From assembly GCA_039808845.1 (NCBI GenBank), contig JBDHTS010000015.1, forward strand, positions 1 to 34,165: a stretch of DNA of 34,165 bases, read 5' to 3'. Source of the stretch: JBDHTS01 sp039808845. GTDB lineage: Bacteria; Pseudomonadota; Alphaproteobacteria; Micavibrionales; Micavibrionaceae. The notes under the pieces were generated by a model. That model did not search any database and had not been told where the DNA came from. It saw nothing but the letters and a program-made list of their open reading frames with translations. A program made the translations under genes and the position numbers. Shown one piece after another: positions 26,603-34,165 of this stretch. How positions within the stretch are numbered: position 1 is the first letter of the stretch; each line of letters starts with the position of its first letter.

Positions 26603-27826
26603 ATGATCGGGGATCCTTCCAGAAAACCGTTTGCCTCCGGCGCCGTTATCATGCGCCAGGGTGATCACGGCGATTGCGCCTATATCATAGAGGACGGGCT
26701 GGTCGAGATCCTGGTCGAGCGCCCGGACGGAAAGATCCAGAATGTCGGTACGCGCGGCCCGGGATCGATTATCGGTGAGATGGCTATTGTCGACGATGCC
26801 CCCCGCACCGCCACCGTCAAGGCCATCCAGGACTGCCGGATGCTGGAAATCAGCCGGGAAGATTTCGCCCGCCGCCTGAAATCCACCGATCCTGTCATTC
26901 AGATGATCAGTCAGGTGATCCTGACCCGCTACCGCGACACGCTGGCCCGCATCGAGATTCTGGGCGAAAGCCCGAACTACCCGCCACCGGAAGCGGTCGA
27001 GCGCAGCCTGAGCGGCCAAAGCGACGTTCTGGAAACGGTCCGCATCGCCAACGACTTTCGGGACGCGCTGAAGAACGGAGGGCTGCAGCTTCATTACCAG
27101 CCCATCGTCGACCTGGCGCGCGGCGACGTGATCGGGTTCGAGGCGCTGATGCGCTGGACGCATCCCCAGCATGGATTCATTTCGCCCGGTGTCTTCATAC
27201 CGATCGCGGAAAAAAGCGGCCTGATCGTCGAGGCGAGCAAATGGGCGGTCCGCGAGGCCTGCTCTGCCCTGGCCCGCATCGAAACGTCGCTGAGCCGCCC
27301 CAAAAGCCTGTATATGAGCGTCAACTTCTCCAGCCACGACTTCGCCGAGCAGGATTTCGTGCCAAACCTTCTGGACACGGTCAGGAAAAGCCGCATCGAG
27401 CCGCGCCAGCTGAAGCTGGAGATCACCGAGCGCCTTCTGATCCAGCAGCCGGACAACGCCAAGGCGACTCTGCAGAAATGCCGCGAGCACGGCATCGGCA
27501 TCGCCATCGACGATTTCGGCACGGGATATTCGTCCCTGAGCTATCTCTACTATTTCCCCATTGAGACGCTGAAAATCGACCAGTCCTTCGTCCGAGCCAT
27601 GTACAAGGATGAGCGCAGCCTGGAACTGGTCAAATCCATCATCGGGCTGGGCCTGAATATGGGCATGACCATCATCGCCGAAGGAGTGGAGCATGCCGAG
27701 GAAGCAAATCTCCTGAACGACCTCGCCTGCAACGCCGCACAGGGATACCACTTCGCACGGCCCATGCCGGAGGAAAAGATCGTTGAACTCCTCGCCGGCT
27801 GGCAACCCAGACGCATTGCCGTCTAG
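26603..27826 (+). CDS. Cyclic-nucleotide-binding / EAL phosphodiesterase
   Basis: The protein has about 407 residues. The N-terminal cNMP-binding domain (about 5-115) has an intact phosphate-binding cassette GEMAIVDDAPRTATV (58-72) with Glu59 and Arg68. The EAL domain (about 145-400) keeps the catalytic set: EAL 180-182, Asn241, Glu273, DDFG 303-306, Lys324, Glu360 and the GYHFARPM end. It should hydrolyse c-di-GMP to pGpG, with cAMP or cGMP as the likely allosteric ligand. No GGDEF or membrane segment is present, so it is cytosolic. The start is uncertain: ATG at 26603, or an in-frame TTG at 26591. It converges with the adenylate cyclase gene with only 7 bases between their stop codons. Confidence 0.9.
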   Translation: MIGDPSRKPFASGAVIMRQGDHGDCAYIIEDGLVEILVERPDGKIQNVGTRGPGSIIGEMAIVDDAPRTATVKAIQDCRMLEISREDFARRLKSTDPVIQMISQVILTRYRDTLARIEILGESPNYPPPEAVERSLSGQSDVLETVRIANDFRDALKNGGLQLHYQPIVDLARGDVIGFEALMRWTHPQHGFISPGVFIPIAEKSGLIVEASKWAVREACSALARIETSLSRPKSLYMSVNFSSHDFAEQDFVPNLLDTVRKSRIEPRQLKLEITERLLIQQPDNAKATLQKCREHGIGIAIDDFGTGYSSLSYLYYFPIETLKIDQSFVRAMYKDERSLELVKSIIGLGLNMGMTIIAEGVEHAEEANLLNDLACNAAQGYHFARPMPEEKIVELLAGWQPRRIAV

Positions 27827-27833
27827 ATCCAGC

Positions 27834-30062
27834 CTACTTCGTAGCCGCAATGTAAACGCCATCCCAGCCCGCTCCGGGAGGCGATAGCCGCAGGGCGGAC
27901 AGCCGTGCGGCATAAAGGTCATATAACGCCCGCAACGCGCCGGATGAATCGGCGGAGCGGCATGTGTCGAGGATTTTTTCCGCTTCGGGAATATCGGCCC
28001 TCCGGTAGGCCGCGATCATGGCCATGTGGGCTGTTTCAAGCACTTGAAAAGCTGTGGAGACCGCCAGGGAGGCGTCGCCCAGAATGGTAAATACCCGCAC
28101 CGGCCTTGTCTTGCCCTTCACCTGGATCAGGTCGATCTCAAGCAGGGCGAAATCGGATATTTTCGAGGCCGTCTCTTCCCCGATCAGAATATCCACCCCG
28201 TAAGTCTTCGTCTGCCCTTCCAGCCTTGAGGCCAGGTTGACCGTGTCGCCGAGAGCGGAATAGGCGAAACGCTGGCGCGATCCCATGTTGCCGACCGAAG
28301 CCGCGCCCGTGTTGATGCCGATGCCCGCGTCGACGCAGATCGCCTTGCCTTCCGCCGCCAGCCGCGCGTTCAGGGGCGCAAGCGCCGCGCGCATGTTCAG
28401 CGCGGCGATGCAGGCATGGCGCGCGTGGTCCGGATCGTCCAGAGGCGCGTTCCAGAACGCCATCATCGCGTCGCCCATGTATTTGTCGATCGTGCCCCGG
28501 TTCTTCATCACCTGGTCCGACATGGGGGTCAGGAAATCGTTCATCAGGTGGATCAGTTCGTGAGGCGGCATGCTTTCCGCCAATGTCGTGAAATTGCGGA
28601 TATCGGTGAACATGACCGTCAGGTCGCGCACCTCGCCGCCCAGCGTCAGCTTGCCCGGATCGGACGTCAGCTCCTTCATGTAATCGGGGGAGATATAGAG
28701 CCCGAAAGCGTCGCGCACGCGCCGGCGCTCGGCTTCCGTCCGCACGTAAGTCAGAAGCGACGAGGCGGCGTTGAGGGCGAGCAGCGCAAGTCCTGGAAAG
28801 ACGGGATCGAGCAGCAGCCCGTACTGCCGGAAGGCATGGAAGGACAGCCACGCGATAAAGGCGATCAGCAATCCCGTGAAAAACGCCATGTACACCGCGC
28901 CGAGGAACGGCGCCAGCAGGATGATGAGAAGCCCGACCGCGGCGACGGCCAGGATTTCCGCCCCTTCGATCAGTGCGGGCCGGAGAAGGTATTTTTTCTG
29001 CAACACCTGCTCCACCACGTTCACATGCACCTCGACCCCCGGAATGAACAGATCGAGCGGCGTGGACCGGATATCCTTCAGGCCTTCCGCGCTGGTACCG
29101 ACGAAAACGATCCGCCCGGCGATGCGCGCGGGATCGGCGCCCCCCTCGATCACCTTCCACGCGGGGATATATTGTCCGGGGCGCGCCTTCGCGAACCAGA
29201 CATAGAAATCCCCGTGCCGGTCGAAGGGAATCTCGAACTGCCCAACCTTCATGCGGAACGGCGGATCGAACGGGCCAAGTTCAACCGGCGGAACCTTGCG
29301 GATTTTAGTGATGAGGCGGGGATCCTGCGCCACGCGCAGCGCCTCGGTCGACAGGGCGGGATAAAGAACCGGATGGCCGCGCGGATCCTTCATGCGGAAC
29401 AGCAAGGGCACATTGCGGATAATGCCGTCCACCTCCGTCGAAACGCCGAAATTGCCGCTGCCCGCCGCCGCCTGCGACAGGACGGGAATATTGGTCGTCG
29501 CCCCCGCCATCGGCACGACCGTCTCCTTCAGGATCCCGGCGTCCTTCGACAGGCTCATGGGCCTGACGGCGGGCATGCGCCGCGTGGCGTGCGCGTCGCC
29601 CGACCAGACGAATCCCGTCACGACGTTGCCCGCCCTGCGGATCGACTCCGCCATCACCGCGTCATGGTCGGGCAGAGCTTTCAGCGACGCCTCGGCCTCG
29701 GCATGGAGGCTTCCGGCGGGAATGGTTTTCAGCAAGGTCTGCGGCGAGGTGCGGTCGTCTTCCGCGAACACCACGTCGAAGACGATGGCGCGCGCGCCGA
29801 GCGCCGCCAGGTTGTCGATCAGCCGCGCCACCACGTCGCGCGGCCAGGGCCACTGCCCCAGCTCCGGCCTTCCCATCGATTCCTCATCGATATCGACGAT
29901 GGACACGGCATCGGTTTGCGGGCGCGGGTCGATGCGGTTATAGGTGTCGAAGGCCAGAAAACGCAGGCTTTTGATCCAGTTGTAATCCTGCACCCGCACG
30001 AACAGCGTGCCCGCCAGCATCAGCAGGAGAACGAAGGTATGAAGCCAGCGATTGGTCAGCAT
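27834..30062 (-). CDS. CHASE2-domain class III adenylate cyclase
   Basis: The protein has 742 residues: a membrane helix (about 8-24), an extracytoplasmic CHASE2 sensor (about 30-355), three membrane helices (about 366-437) and a C-terminal cyclase domain (about 475-660). Metal-binding Asp487 (FTDIRNF) and Asp531 (KYMGDAMMAFW) are present, as are Lys527 and Asp606 (SALGDTVN) that select adenine, and Asn609 and Arg613 for the transition state. The Lys/Asp pair indicates ATP, so cAMP is the expected product. A C-terminal tail of about 90 residues follows. GAGG precedes the ATG. It is downstream of hlyD on the same strand, across a palindromic repeat. Confidence 0.92.
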   Translation of the reverse strand: MLTNRWLHTFVLLLMLAGTLFVRVQDYNWIKSLRFLAFDTYNRIDPRPQTDAVSIVDIDEESMGRPELGQWPWPRDVVARLIDNLAALGARAIVFDVVFAEDDRTSPQTLLKTIPAGSLHAEAEASLKALPDHDAVMAESIRRAGNVVTGFVWSGDAHATRRMPAVRPMSLSKDAGILKETVVPMAGATTNIPVLSQAAAGSGNFGVSTEVDGIIRNVPLLFRMKDPRGHPVLYPALSTEALRVAQDPRLITKIRKVPPVELGPFDPPFRMKVGQFEIPFDRHGDFYVWFAKARPGQYIPAWKVIEGGADPARIAGRIVFVGTSAEGLKDIRSTPLDLFIPGVEVHVNVVEQVLQKKYLLRPALIEGAEILAVAAVGLLIILLAPFLGAVYMAFFTGLLIAFIAWLSFHAFRQYGLLLDPVFPGLALLALNAASSLLTYVRTEAERRRVRDAFGLYISPDYMKELTSDPGKLTLGGEVRDLTVMFTDIRNFTTLAESMPPHELIHLMNDFLTPMSDQVMKNRGTIDKYMGDAMMAFWNAPLDDPDHARHACIAALNMRAALAPLNARLAAEGKAICVDAGIGINTGAASVGNMGSRQRFAYSALGDTVNLASRLEGQTKTYGVDILIGEETASKISDFALLEIDLIQVKGKTRPVRVFTILGDASLAVSTAFQVLETAHMAMIAAYRRADIPEAEKILDTCRSADSSGALRALYDLYAARLSALRLSPPGAGWDGVYIAATK

Positions 30063-30080
30063 TCCGCCTCTCCCTGCATT

Positions 30081-30171
30081 GTCATCCCCGCCGGAGCGCA
30101 GCGGAGAGCGGGGCCCCAGGAAGCCGGGTGCTGTGCTTGCGGCTCCGGGTCCCCGCTTTCGCGGGGATGAC
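30081..30171. repeat. Class C palindromic repeat pair between the cyclase and hlyD-like genes
   Basis: GTCATCCCCGC (30081-30091) pairs with GCGGGGATGAC (30161-30171), with internal GCGGGG-CCC / GGGTCCCCGC pairing. The left copy contains GGAGCGCAGCGGA, the same module found in class A pair 3 at 4440-4614. Confidence 0.75.
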
Positions 30172-30182
30172 GATGATTGACA

Positions 30183-31502
30183 TCACCTTTCACTGAATGC
30201 CTTGTCCTTCATGCGGAGCATGGGGCGCAACAGATATTCCATGATCGTGCGCTGCCCGGTGATGATATCGACCGTCGCCACCATGCCGGGGCTGATCGGC
30301 AGCGGATGCTCCGGCGTACCGAGATAGTTCTTCGCCGTCCGCACCTCGATCTCGAAAAAGGCGTTGCCGTCGCGGTCGGTCACGCTGTTCGCGCCGATGC
30401 GGGCCAGTTGCCCGTCCAGCGCGCCGTAGCGCTGGGGATCGTAGGCCGTGATTTTCACGCGCACCTTCTGGCCCGGCTTCAGGAAGGCGATATCCTTCGG
30501 TAACACGCGGGCGACGATTTTCAGCTGGTCGTCCACCGGCACGATTTCCACCAGCTTCATAGCGGGCTCGATCACGCCGCCGATGGTTTTGAGAGCGATG
30601 TTATTGACGATTCCATCGACAGGCGAGCGCACTTCCGTGCGGTTCACGCGATCCTCGATGGAGCTGAGATTTTCCTTCAGCTGCGCGATCTGCGTCTCAA
30701 CCTCGTTCAGTTCGCCCAGCGCCTGGCTGCGGAATTTGTCTTCTGCGTCCTTGCGCTCCTTCTGCGCCCCGGCAAGTTCGGATTGCAGCCCCTGAATCTT
30801 CTGCTGTTCCGCGCTCAGCTGTCCGCGCGTGTCGGCGATCTCGCGCTGCAGGCGGATCTCCTCCAGCTTCGGCACGGCCTGCTGCGCGACCATGCGGCTG
30901 GTGATGGTCAGTTCCTGCTGCTGCAAGGCCGCGGCGTCGGACAGGCGCTTGATCTGCGCCCGCGATTCCTGGATGTTCGCCTGGTTCTGGGCGATTTTTG
31001 CGTCCAGGATCGAAAGGGAATTGGCCAGCTCCTGCTGGCGCGAGCCGTGCAGAGCTTCCTCGTTGCGGGCGATATCCGGCGCTTTTTTCGCGACATCATC
31101 GGGCACGGCAAAAGCCTTTCCGGACGCTTCGGCCGTCAGGCGCGCGCGCTTGGCGGCAAGCCCCAGAAACTGAGCCTCCGTGCCCCGCTCCTGCGCGGAA
31201 AACTGGACATCGCTGATCCGCATCAGCACCTGTCCCTTTTTCACCTGATCGCCCTCGTTGACCAGCAATTCCTGCAGAATTCCACCCTCCAGGCTTTGCA
31301 CGACCTGGATCTCGCGCGTCGGGACGACGCGGCCCTCTCCATGCGTGCGCTCGTCCACCTTGCCGATATTGGCCCAGAGCAGGAAAAAAACGACAAGTCC
31401 AAGAACGCTGTACAGCAAAACCTGCGACGACAGATGCGGCTTGTGCCGCTGCGCCGCTTCCAGCTCGCTCATGAATTCGGCGTCGATATCGGATGCGGTC
31501 AT
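30183..31502 (-). CDS. HlyD-family type I secretion periplasmic adaptor
   Basis: The protein has 439 residues. It has a short cytosolic N-terminus and a membrane helix (VLLYSVLGLVVFFLLWANIG, about 32-51). Then comes a lipoyl-like strand pair with GEGRVVPTREIQVVQSLEGG, a long alpha-helical hairpin (about 120-290) and a beta-barrel region with RSPVDGIVNNIALKTIGG. It bridges the ABC exporter and the outer-membrane TolC channel. The ATG at 31502 is preferred because GGGGA lies 6 bases upstream. A nested palindromic repeat separates it from the ABC exporter gene upstream. Confidence 0.93.
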   Translation of the reverse strand: MTASDIDAEFMSELEAAQRHKPHLSSQVLLYSVLGLVVFFLLWANIGKVDERTHGEGRVVPTREIQVVQSLEGGILQELLVNEGDQVKKGQVLMRISDVQFSAQERGTEAQFLGLAAKRARLTAEASGKAFAVPDDVAKKAPDIARNEEALHGSRQQELANSLSILDAKIAQNQANIQESRAQIKRLSDAAALQQQELTITSRMVAQQAVPKLEEIRLQREIADTRGQLSAEQQKIQGLQSELAGAQKERKDAEDKFRSQALGELNEVETQIAQLKENLSSIEDRVNRTEVRSPVDGIVNNIALKTIGGVIEPAMKLVEIVPVDDQLKIVARVLPKDIAFLKPGQKVRVKITAYDPQRYGALDGQLARIGANSVTDRDGNAFFEIEVRTAKNYLGTPEHPLPISPGMVATVDIITGQRTIMEYLLRPMLRMKDKAFSER

Positions 31503-31549
31503 TTCCATTCCCCATCGCCATCCCGGCGAAGGCCGCAATATTTTAAAAG

Positions 31550-31727
31550 AAACCGCGAATGGACGCGAATGGACGCGAATAAATACACGAAGCGTAATAA
31601 AAAATTTTCACTACAGGGCGCGCGGAGGGATCGTATTTCTCTGCGATCTCTGCGCGCTCTGTAGTTATATTTTAACAGGCCTGCTGCGCTGTTTCCATTC
31701 GCGTCCATTCGCGTCCATTCGCGGTTT
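31550..31727. repeat. Nested palindromic element (class D): CGCGAATGGA arms around a CTACAG hairpin
   Basis: The outer arms 31550-31580 and 31697-31727 are perfect 31-base inverse repeats (GCGAATGGAC units). The inner stem pairs about 31610-31635 with 31642-31665 imperfectly (ACTACAG...CTGTAGT). The connectors CGAAGCGTAA and CTGCTGCGCTG resemble those of class B. It sits inside the type I secretion operon. Confidence 0.85.
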
Positions 31728-31758
31728 TGGAAAGATGGTATCATAATGGATGCGGACA

Positions 31759-33930
31759 TTATGACCTCCCTTCCACATCGACGCCCTTGGCGAGCGCCTG
31801 AAGGACCTGATCGCGCGGGCCGTCCGCTACCACCCGCCCCTGATCGATCAGGATCAGGCGGTCCACCAGCGCCAGAAGATGCTGGCGGTGGGTGATCAGG
31901 ATGAAGGTGCGGCCTTCGCTCTGCTCCCGGATATGCTTCACGAAATTCTGCTCGGCCTGCATGTCCATCGCATTGGTCGGCTCATCGCATACGAAGACAT
32001 GCGGGTGCATCAGCATGGCGCGCGCCAGCGCGATGGATTGCCGCTGCCCGCCCGACAATCCTTCGCCGCGCTCACCCACCGGCGCGTCATACCCCATCGG
32101 ATGTTTCGAAATGAAATCATGCACCCCGGCGGCTTTCGCGGCTTCCAGAATTTCGGCCTCTGCCGCTTGCGGCCGGGCGATGGCGATATTCTCCCGCACG
32201 CTGCCGCGGAACAGAACGATGTCCTGCGCGATATAGGCGATGTTGCGGCGCAGGTCGGCAGGGTCGATCTGGCGGTAATCCGTGTCGTCGGCCAGGATCG
32301 TTCCGCCCGCGGGGTCATAGAGTCCCATAATCAGGCGGGCAATGGTGCTTTTGCCGGAACCGATGCGTCCGACGAGTCCCACCCGCTCGCCGGGCTCGAT
32401 ATTGAAAGAAATCTGGTCCAGGACCTTGCGGTCGTTGTTGGGATAGGTGAACGAGACCTTGTCGAACGCAATTTTTCCTTTCAGTTCGGGCCGGTGCAGG
32501 AACTGCTTCGACGCCGGACGCTCGACCGGCAGATTCATGATTCCGTTCAGCGTGCGCAGGGACGCCGCAGCCTGATAATACCGCGCCAGCAAATTCGCCA
32601 CCTGCCCGATCGGCGCGATGGCGCGCCCGCCCAGGATGACGGCGGCGATCAGCGCGCCCATCGTCATATCGCCGTCGCGCACCATGTACATGCCCATCAG
32701 AACGATGAAGATCGAAGCGCTCTGCTGCAGCAGCGTCGCGAAATTGACGCCGAGGCCGGAGATAAAGCGGGATTTCTGGCCCTGAATCGCGCTTTCGCCG
32801 ACATGGCTGGAATAGCGCGCGCGCAGCCGCCCGTCGGCGCCGATCGACTTCACGGTTTCAAGCGCATTGATGGTTTCCACCAGCAGTCCGTGCTTGTTCT
32901 CGCCGGAATGGACCATCTTACGTATGGTCATTTTCAGCGGATATTGCAGCAGCAACCCTGCCCCCGCAACAACGACGATCAGGCACACCAGCATAAAGGC
33001 AATGGGCCCGGCCAGCAGCCAGACGAAGAACAGGTAGATCAGCGTGAACGGCAGATCGACCAGCCCCGTCATAGTGGCGGAGGTCACGAAATCCTTTACC
33101 GATTCGAACTCGCGCAGCATGCTGGCGAACGCGCCTCCCGAAGGCGGACGTCCGGACAGTTTCATATCCAGCAATTGATCGTAAATCCGGCGCGAGGCGA
33201 CGACATCGACCCGGCGGCCCGCCACGTCGAGGAAATACGCCCTCAATGTTCGCATGATGAAATCGAAAATGTAGACCGTGAACGCGCCGATGGCGAGCAC
33301 CCAGCCCGTTTCCATCGCGTTGTTCGGGATCACGCGGTCGTAAACATTCATGATGTAAAGCGATCCCACCAGCCCGAACAGGCCGATCAGGACGCCCGTT
33401 ACCGCCACCTGTCCGTAGACCGGCATGCAGTCCAGCACGATACCCCAGAACCAGTGACGGTTCGCTTCCATCCTGTGCGGCGCTTCGGGATCGGCGAATT
33501 CCGCGCGGGGATGAACGTAGACCGCATAACCTGTATAGATGCGGCCCAGCGTTTCCGCGTCCAAATCCTGTTCCTTCGCCGTTTCAGGCATGTAGACATG
33601 AACCGTCTGCCCGTCATTCATCGTTTTCAGGAGGACGCAGGCCTTGCCGTTCTTCAGCACCAGCACAACAGGCAATACCGGATCGGGAACTTTGAAAACG
33701 TCCGGCCTTTTGACGATTTTCGTTTTCAGGCCCAGGCGGTTCGCCGCCTCGCAAAACAGTTCGGGCCCCATGCCGCGTTCATCATAGGCAAGACCCGCCC
33801 GGATCGCCTCCGCCGATTTGGCGCGTCCGTGAAAGCCGGTCAGAAAGACCAGGCATTCCAGCAGGGCGTCGTGCAGAGGATGGCTTTTGGATTTGCGCGC
33901 AGCCGCCCTGCTTTCAATGACTGTCTGCAT
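31759..33930 (-). CDS. Type I secretion ABC exporter, LapB/LssB-like
   Basis: The protein has 723 residues. The N-terminal about 20-145 is a C39-like domain that lacks the peptidase Cys/Gln pattern, as in LapB/LssB exporters that recognise substrates without cleaving them. Six membrane helices span about 165-450, and the ATPase domain 480-715. Walker A GRIGSGKS is at 521-528, signature LSGGQR at 625-630 and Walker B VFVCDE at 645-650. It exports C-terminal-signal RTX proteins or adhesins. Its start overlaps the end of the TolC-like gene by 17 bases. LapG and LapD homologues are not visible in the window. Confidence 0.93.
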   Translation of the reverse strand: MQTVIESRAAARKSKSHPLHDALLECLVFLTGFHGRAKSAEAIRAGLAYDERGMGPELFCEAANRLGLKTKIVKRPDVFKVPDPVLPVVLVLKNGKACVLLKTMNDGQTVHVYMPETAKEQDLDAETLGRIYTGYAVYVHPRAEFADPEAPHRMEANRHWFWGIVLDCMPVYGQVAVTGVLIGLFGLVGSLYIMNVYDRVIPNNAMETGWVLAIGAFTVYIFDFIMRTLRAYFLDVAGRRVDVVASRRIYDQLLDMKLSGRPPSGGAFASMLREFESVKDFVTSATMTGLVDLPFTLIYLFFVWLLAGPIAFMLVCLIVVVAGAGLLLQYPLKMTIRKMVHSGENKHGLLVETINALETVKSIGADGRLRARYSSHVGESAIQGQKSRFISGLGVNFATLLQQSASIFIVLMGMYMVRDGDMTMGALIAAVILGGRAIAPIGQVANLLARYYQAAASLRTLNGIMNLPVERPASKQFLHRPELKGKIAFDKVSFTYPNNDRKVLDQISFNIEPGERVGLVGRIGSGKSTIARLIMGLYDPAGGTILADDTDYRQIDPADLRRNIAYIAQDIVLFRGSVRENIAIARPQAAEAEILEAAKAAGVHDFISKHPMGYDAPVGERGEGLSGGQRQSIALARAMLMHPHVFVCDEPTNAMDMQAEQNFVKHIREQSEGRTFILITHRQHLLALVDRLILIDQGRVVADGPRDQVLQALAKGVDVEGRS

Positions 33931-34165
33931 GGACCTGCTCCGGCACGGTCTCCAGCGATTCCCGCAGTCTGCCCATGCCGGCCAGCGCCGCGTATTGCGA
34001 GGCGAGCATGCGGTACCGGTCGTTCAGGAGAGACAGCTTCGCGTTGAACAGCGCGTTTTCGGCCTGCAGCACCTGCAGAATGTTCATCCGCGCGCCCTCG
34101 AACTGCGCCTTGTTGTTCTTCAGCAGCTTTTCGTTCAGCTCCTGCCGGTCCTGCGTGACGGCCAG
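33914..34165 (-). CDS. TolC-family outer membrane protein, C-terminal part (5' end outside window)
   Basis: Eighty-four codons are visible in an open minus-strand frame that ends with TGA at 33914-33916. The helix LLKNNKAQFEGARMNILQVL and the following QAENALFNAKLSLLNDRYRM are typical of the last TolC helical repeat, and AALAGMGRL of its end. It would form the outer-membrane channel of the type I system. The stop lies inside the ABC exporter gene, a 17-base overlap that suggests translational coupling. Confidence 0.85.
   Translation of the reverse strand: MAVTQDRQELNEKLLKNNKAQFEGARMNILQVLQAENALFNAKLSLLNDRYRMLASQYAALAGMGRLRESLETVPEQVHADSH

Noticed and set aside
28416..34047. Large plus-strand frames opposite the cyclase, hlyD and ABC exporter genes
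   Set aside because: They are shadows of well-supported minus-strand genes.

Overview
This 34 kb chromosomal window comes from an alphaproteobacterium, most plausibly a Rhodospirillales- or Micavibrio-like lineage. The evidence is the purine/bolA/grxD neighbourhood, a DUF1476 gene (ATP synthase zeta-type inhibitor), an alphaproteobacterial-type L36, a GTTC-N7-GTTC SOS box and a LapB/LssB-type type I exporter. The family-level guess is weak. Coding density is high, and the intergenic space is packed with palindromic repeats.

Layout. (1) 1-3535: the edge of a phage-derived block on the minus strand. It holds a T7-like portal (head-tail connector), a small proline-rich protein, a conserved phage-associated protein that has taken up repeats, and a frameshifted gene. 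An SOS box lies upstream, and a divergent S24/LexA-like self-cleaving repressor follows. (2) 3783-6171: pyrE, NAD kinase and an AlkA-type DNA glycosylase, separated by long inverted repeats. (3) 6322-14004: the purine cluster purC-purS (minus), DUF1476, purQ and purL (plus), then bolA and grxD. A 26-unit RTX protein gene is wedged between purQ and purL on the opposite strand. (4) 14142-20038: two large exported polysaccharide-active proteins that share a GH26-like domain, one with a PL6-like beta-helix and the other with a lysozyme-like domain lacking key catalytic residues; then a small exported protein. (5) 20042-25958: the rod-shape operon mreB-mreC-mreD-mrdA-rodA and rpmJ. (6) 26039-34165: a DUF3307 membrane protein, a cyclic-nucleotide-binding/EAL phosphodiesterase, a CHASE2 adenylate cyclase, and a type I secretion set (HlyD, ABC exporter, TolC-like).

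Two themes stand out. First, the window carries a mosaic of palindromic elements in which outer inverted repeats, short connectors and inner hairpins recur in different combinations. Some copies sit inside reading frames: they add about 42 residues to PurL, interrupt the N-terminus and extend the C-terminus of a phage protein, and supply the tail and probably the ribosome binding site of the glycosylase. This resembles the protein-coding palindromic elements known from Rickettsia, with different sequences. Second, a class III adenylate cyclase with intact catalytic residues converges on a cyclic-nucleotide-binding EAL protein, beside a LapB-like exporter. This suggests a cAMP-to-c-di-GMP relay linked to type I secretion, with the window's RTX protein a possible cargo.
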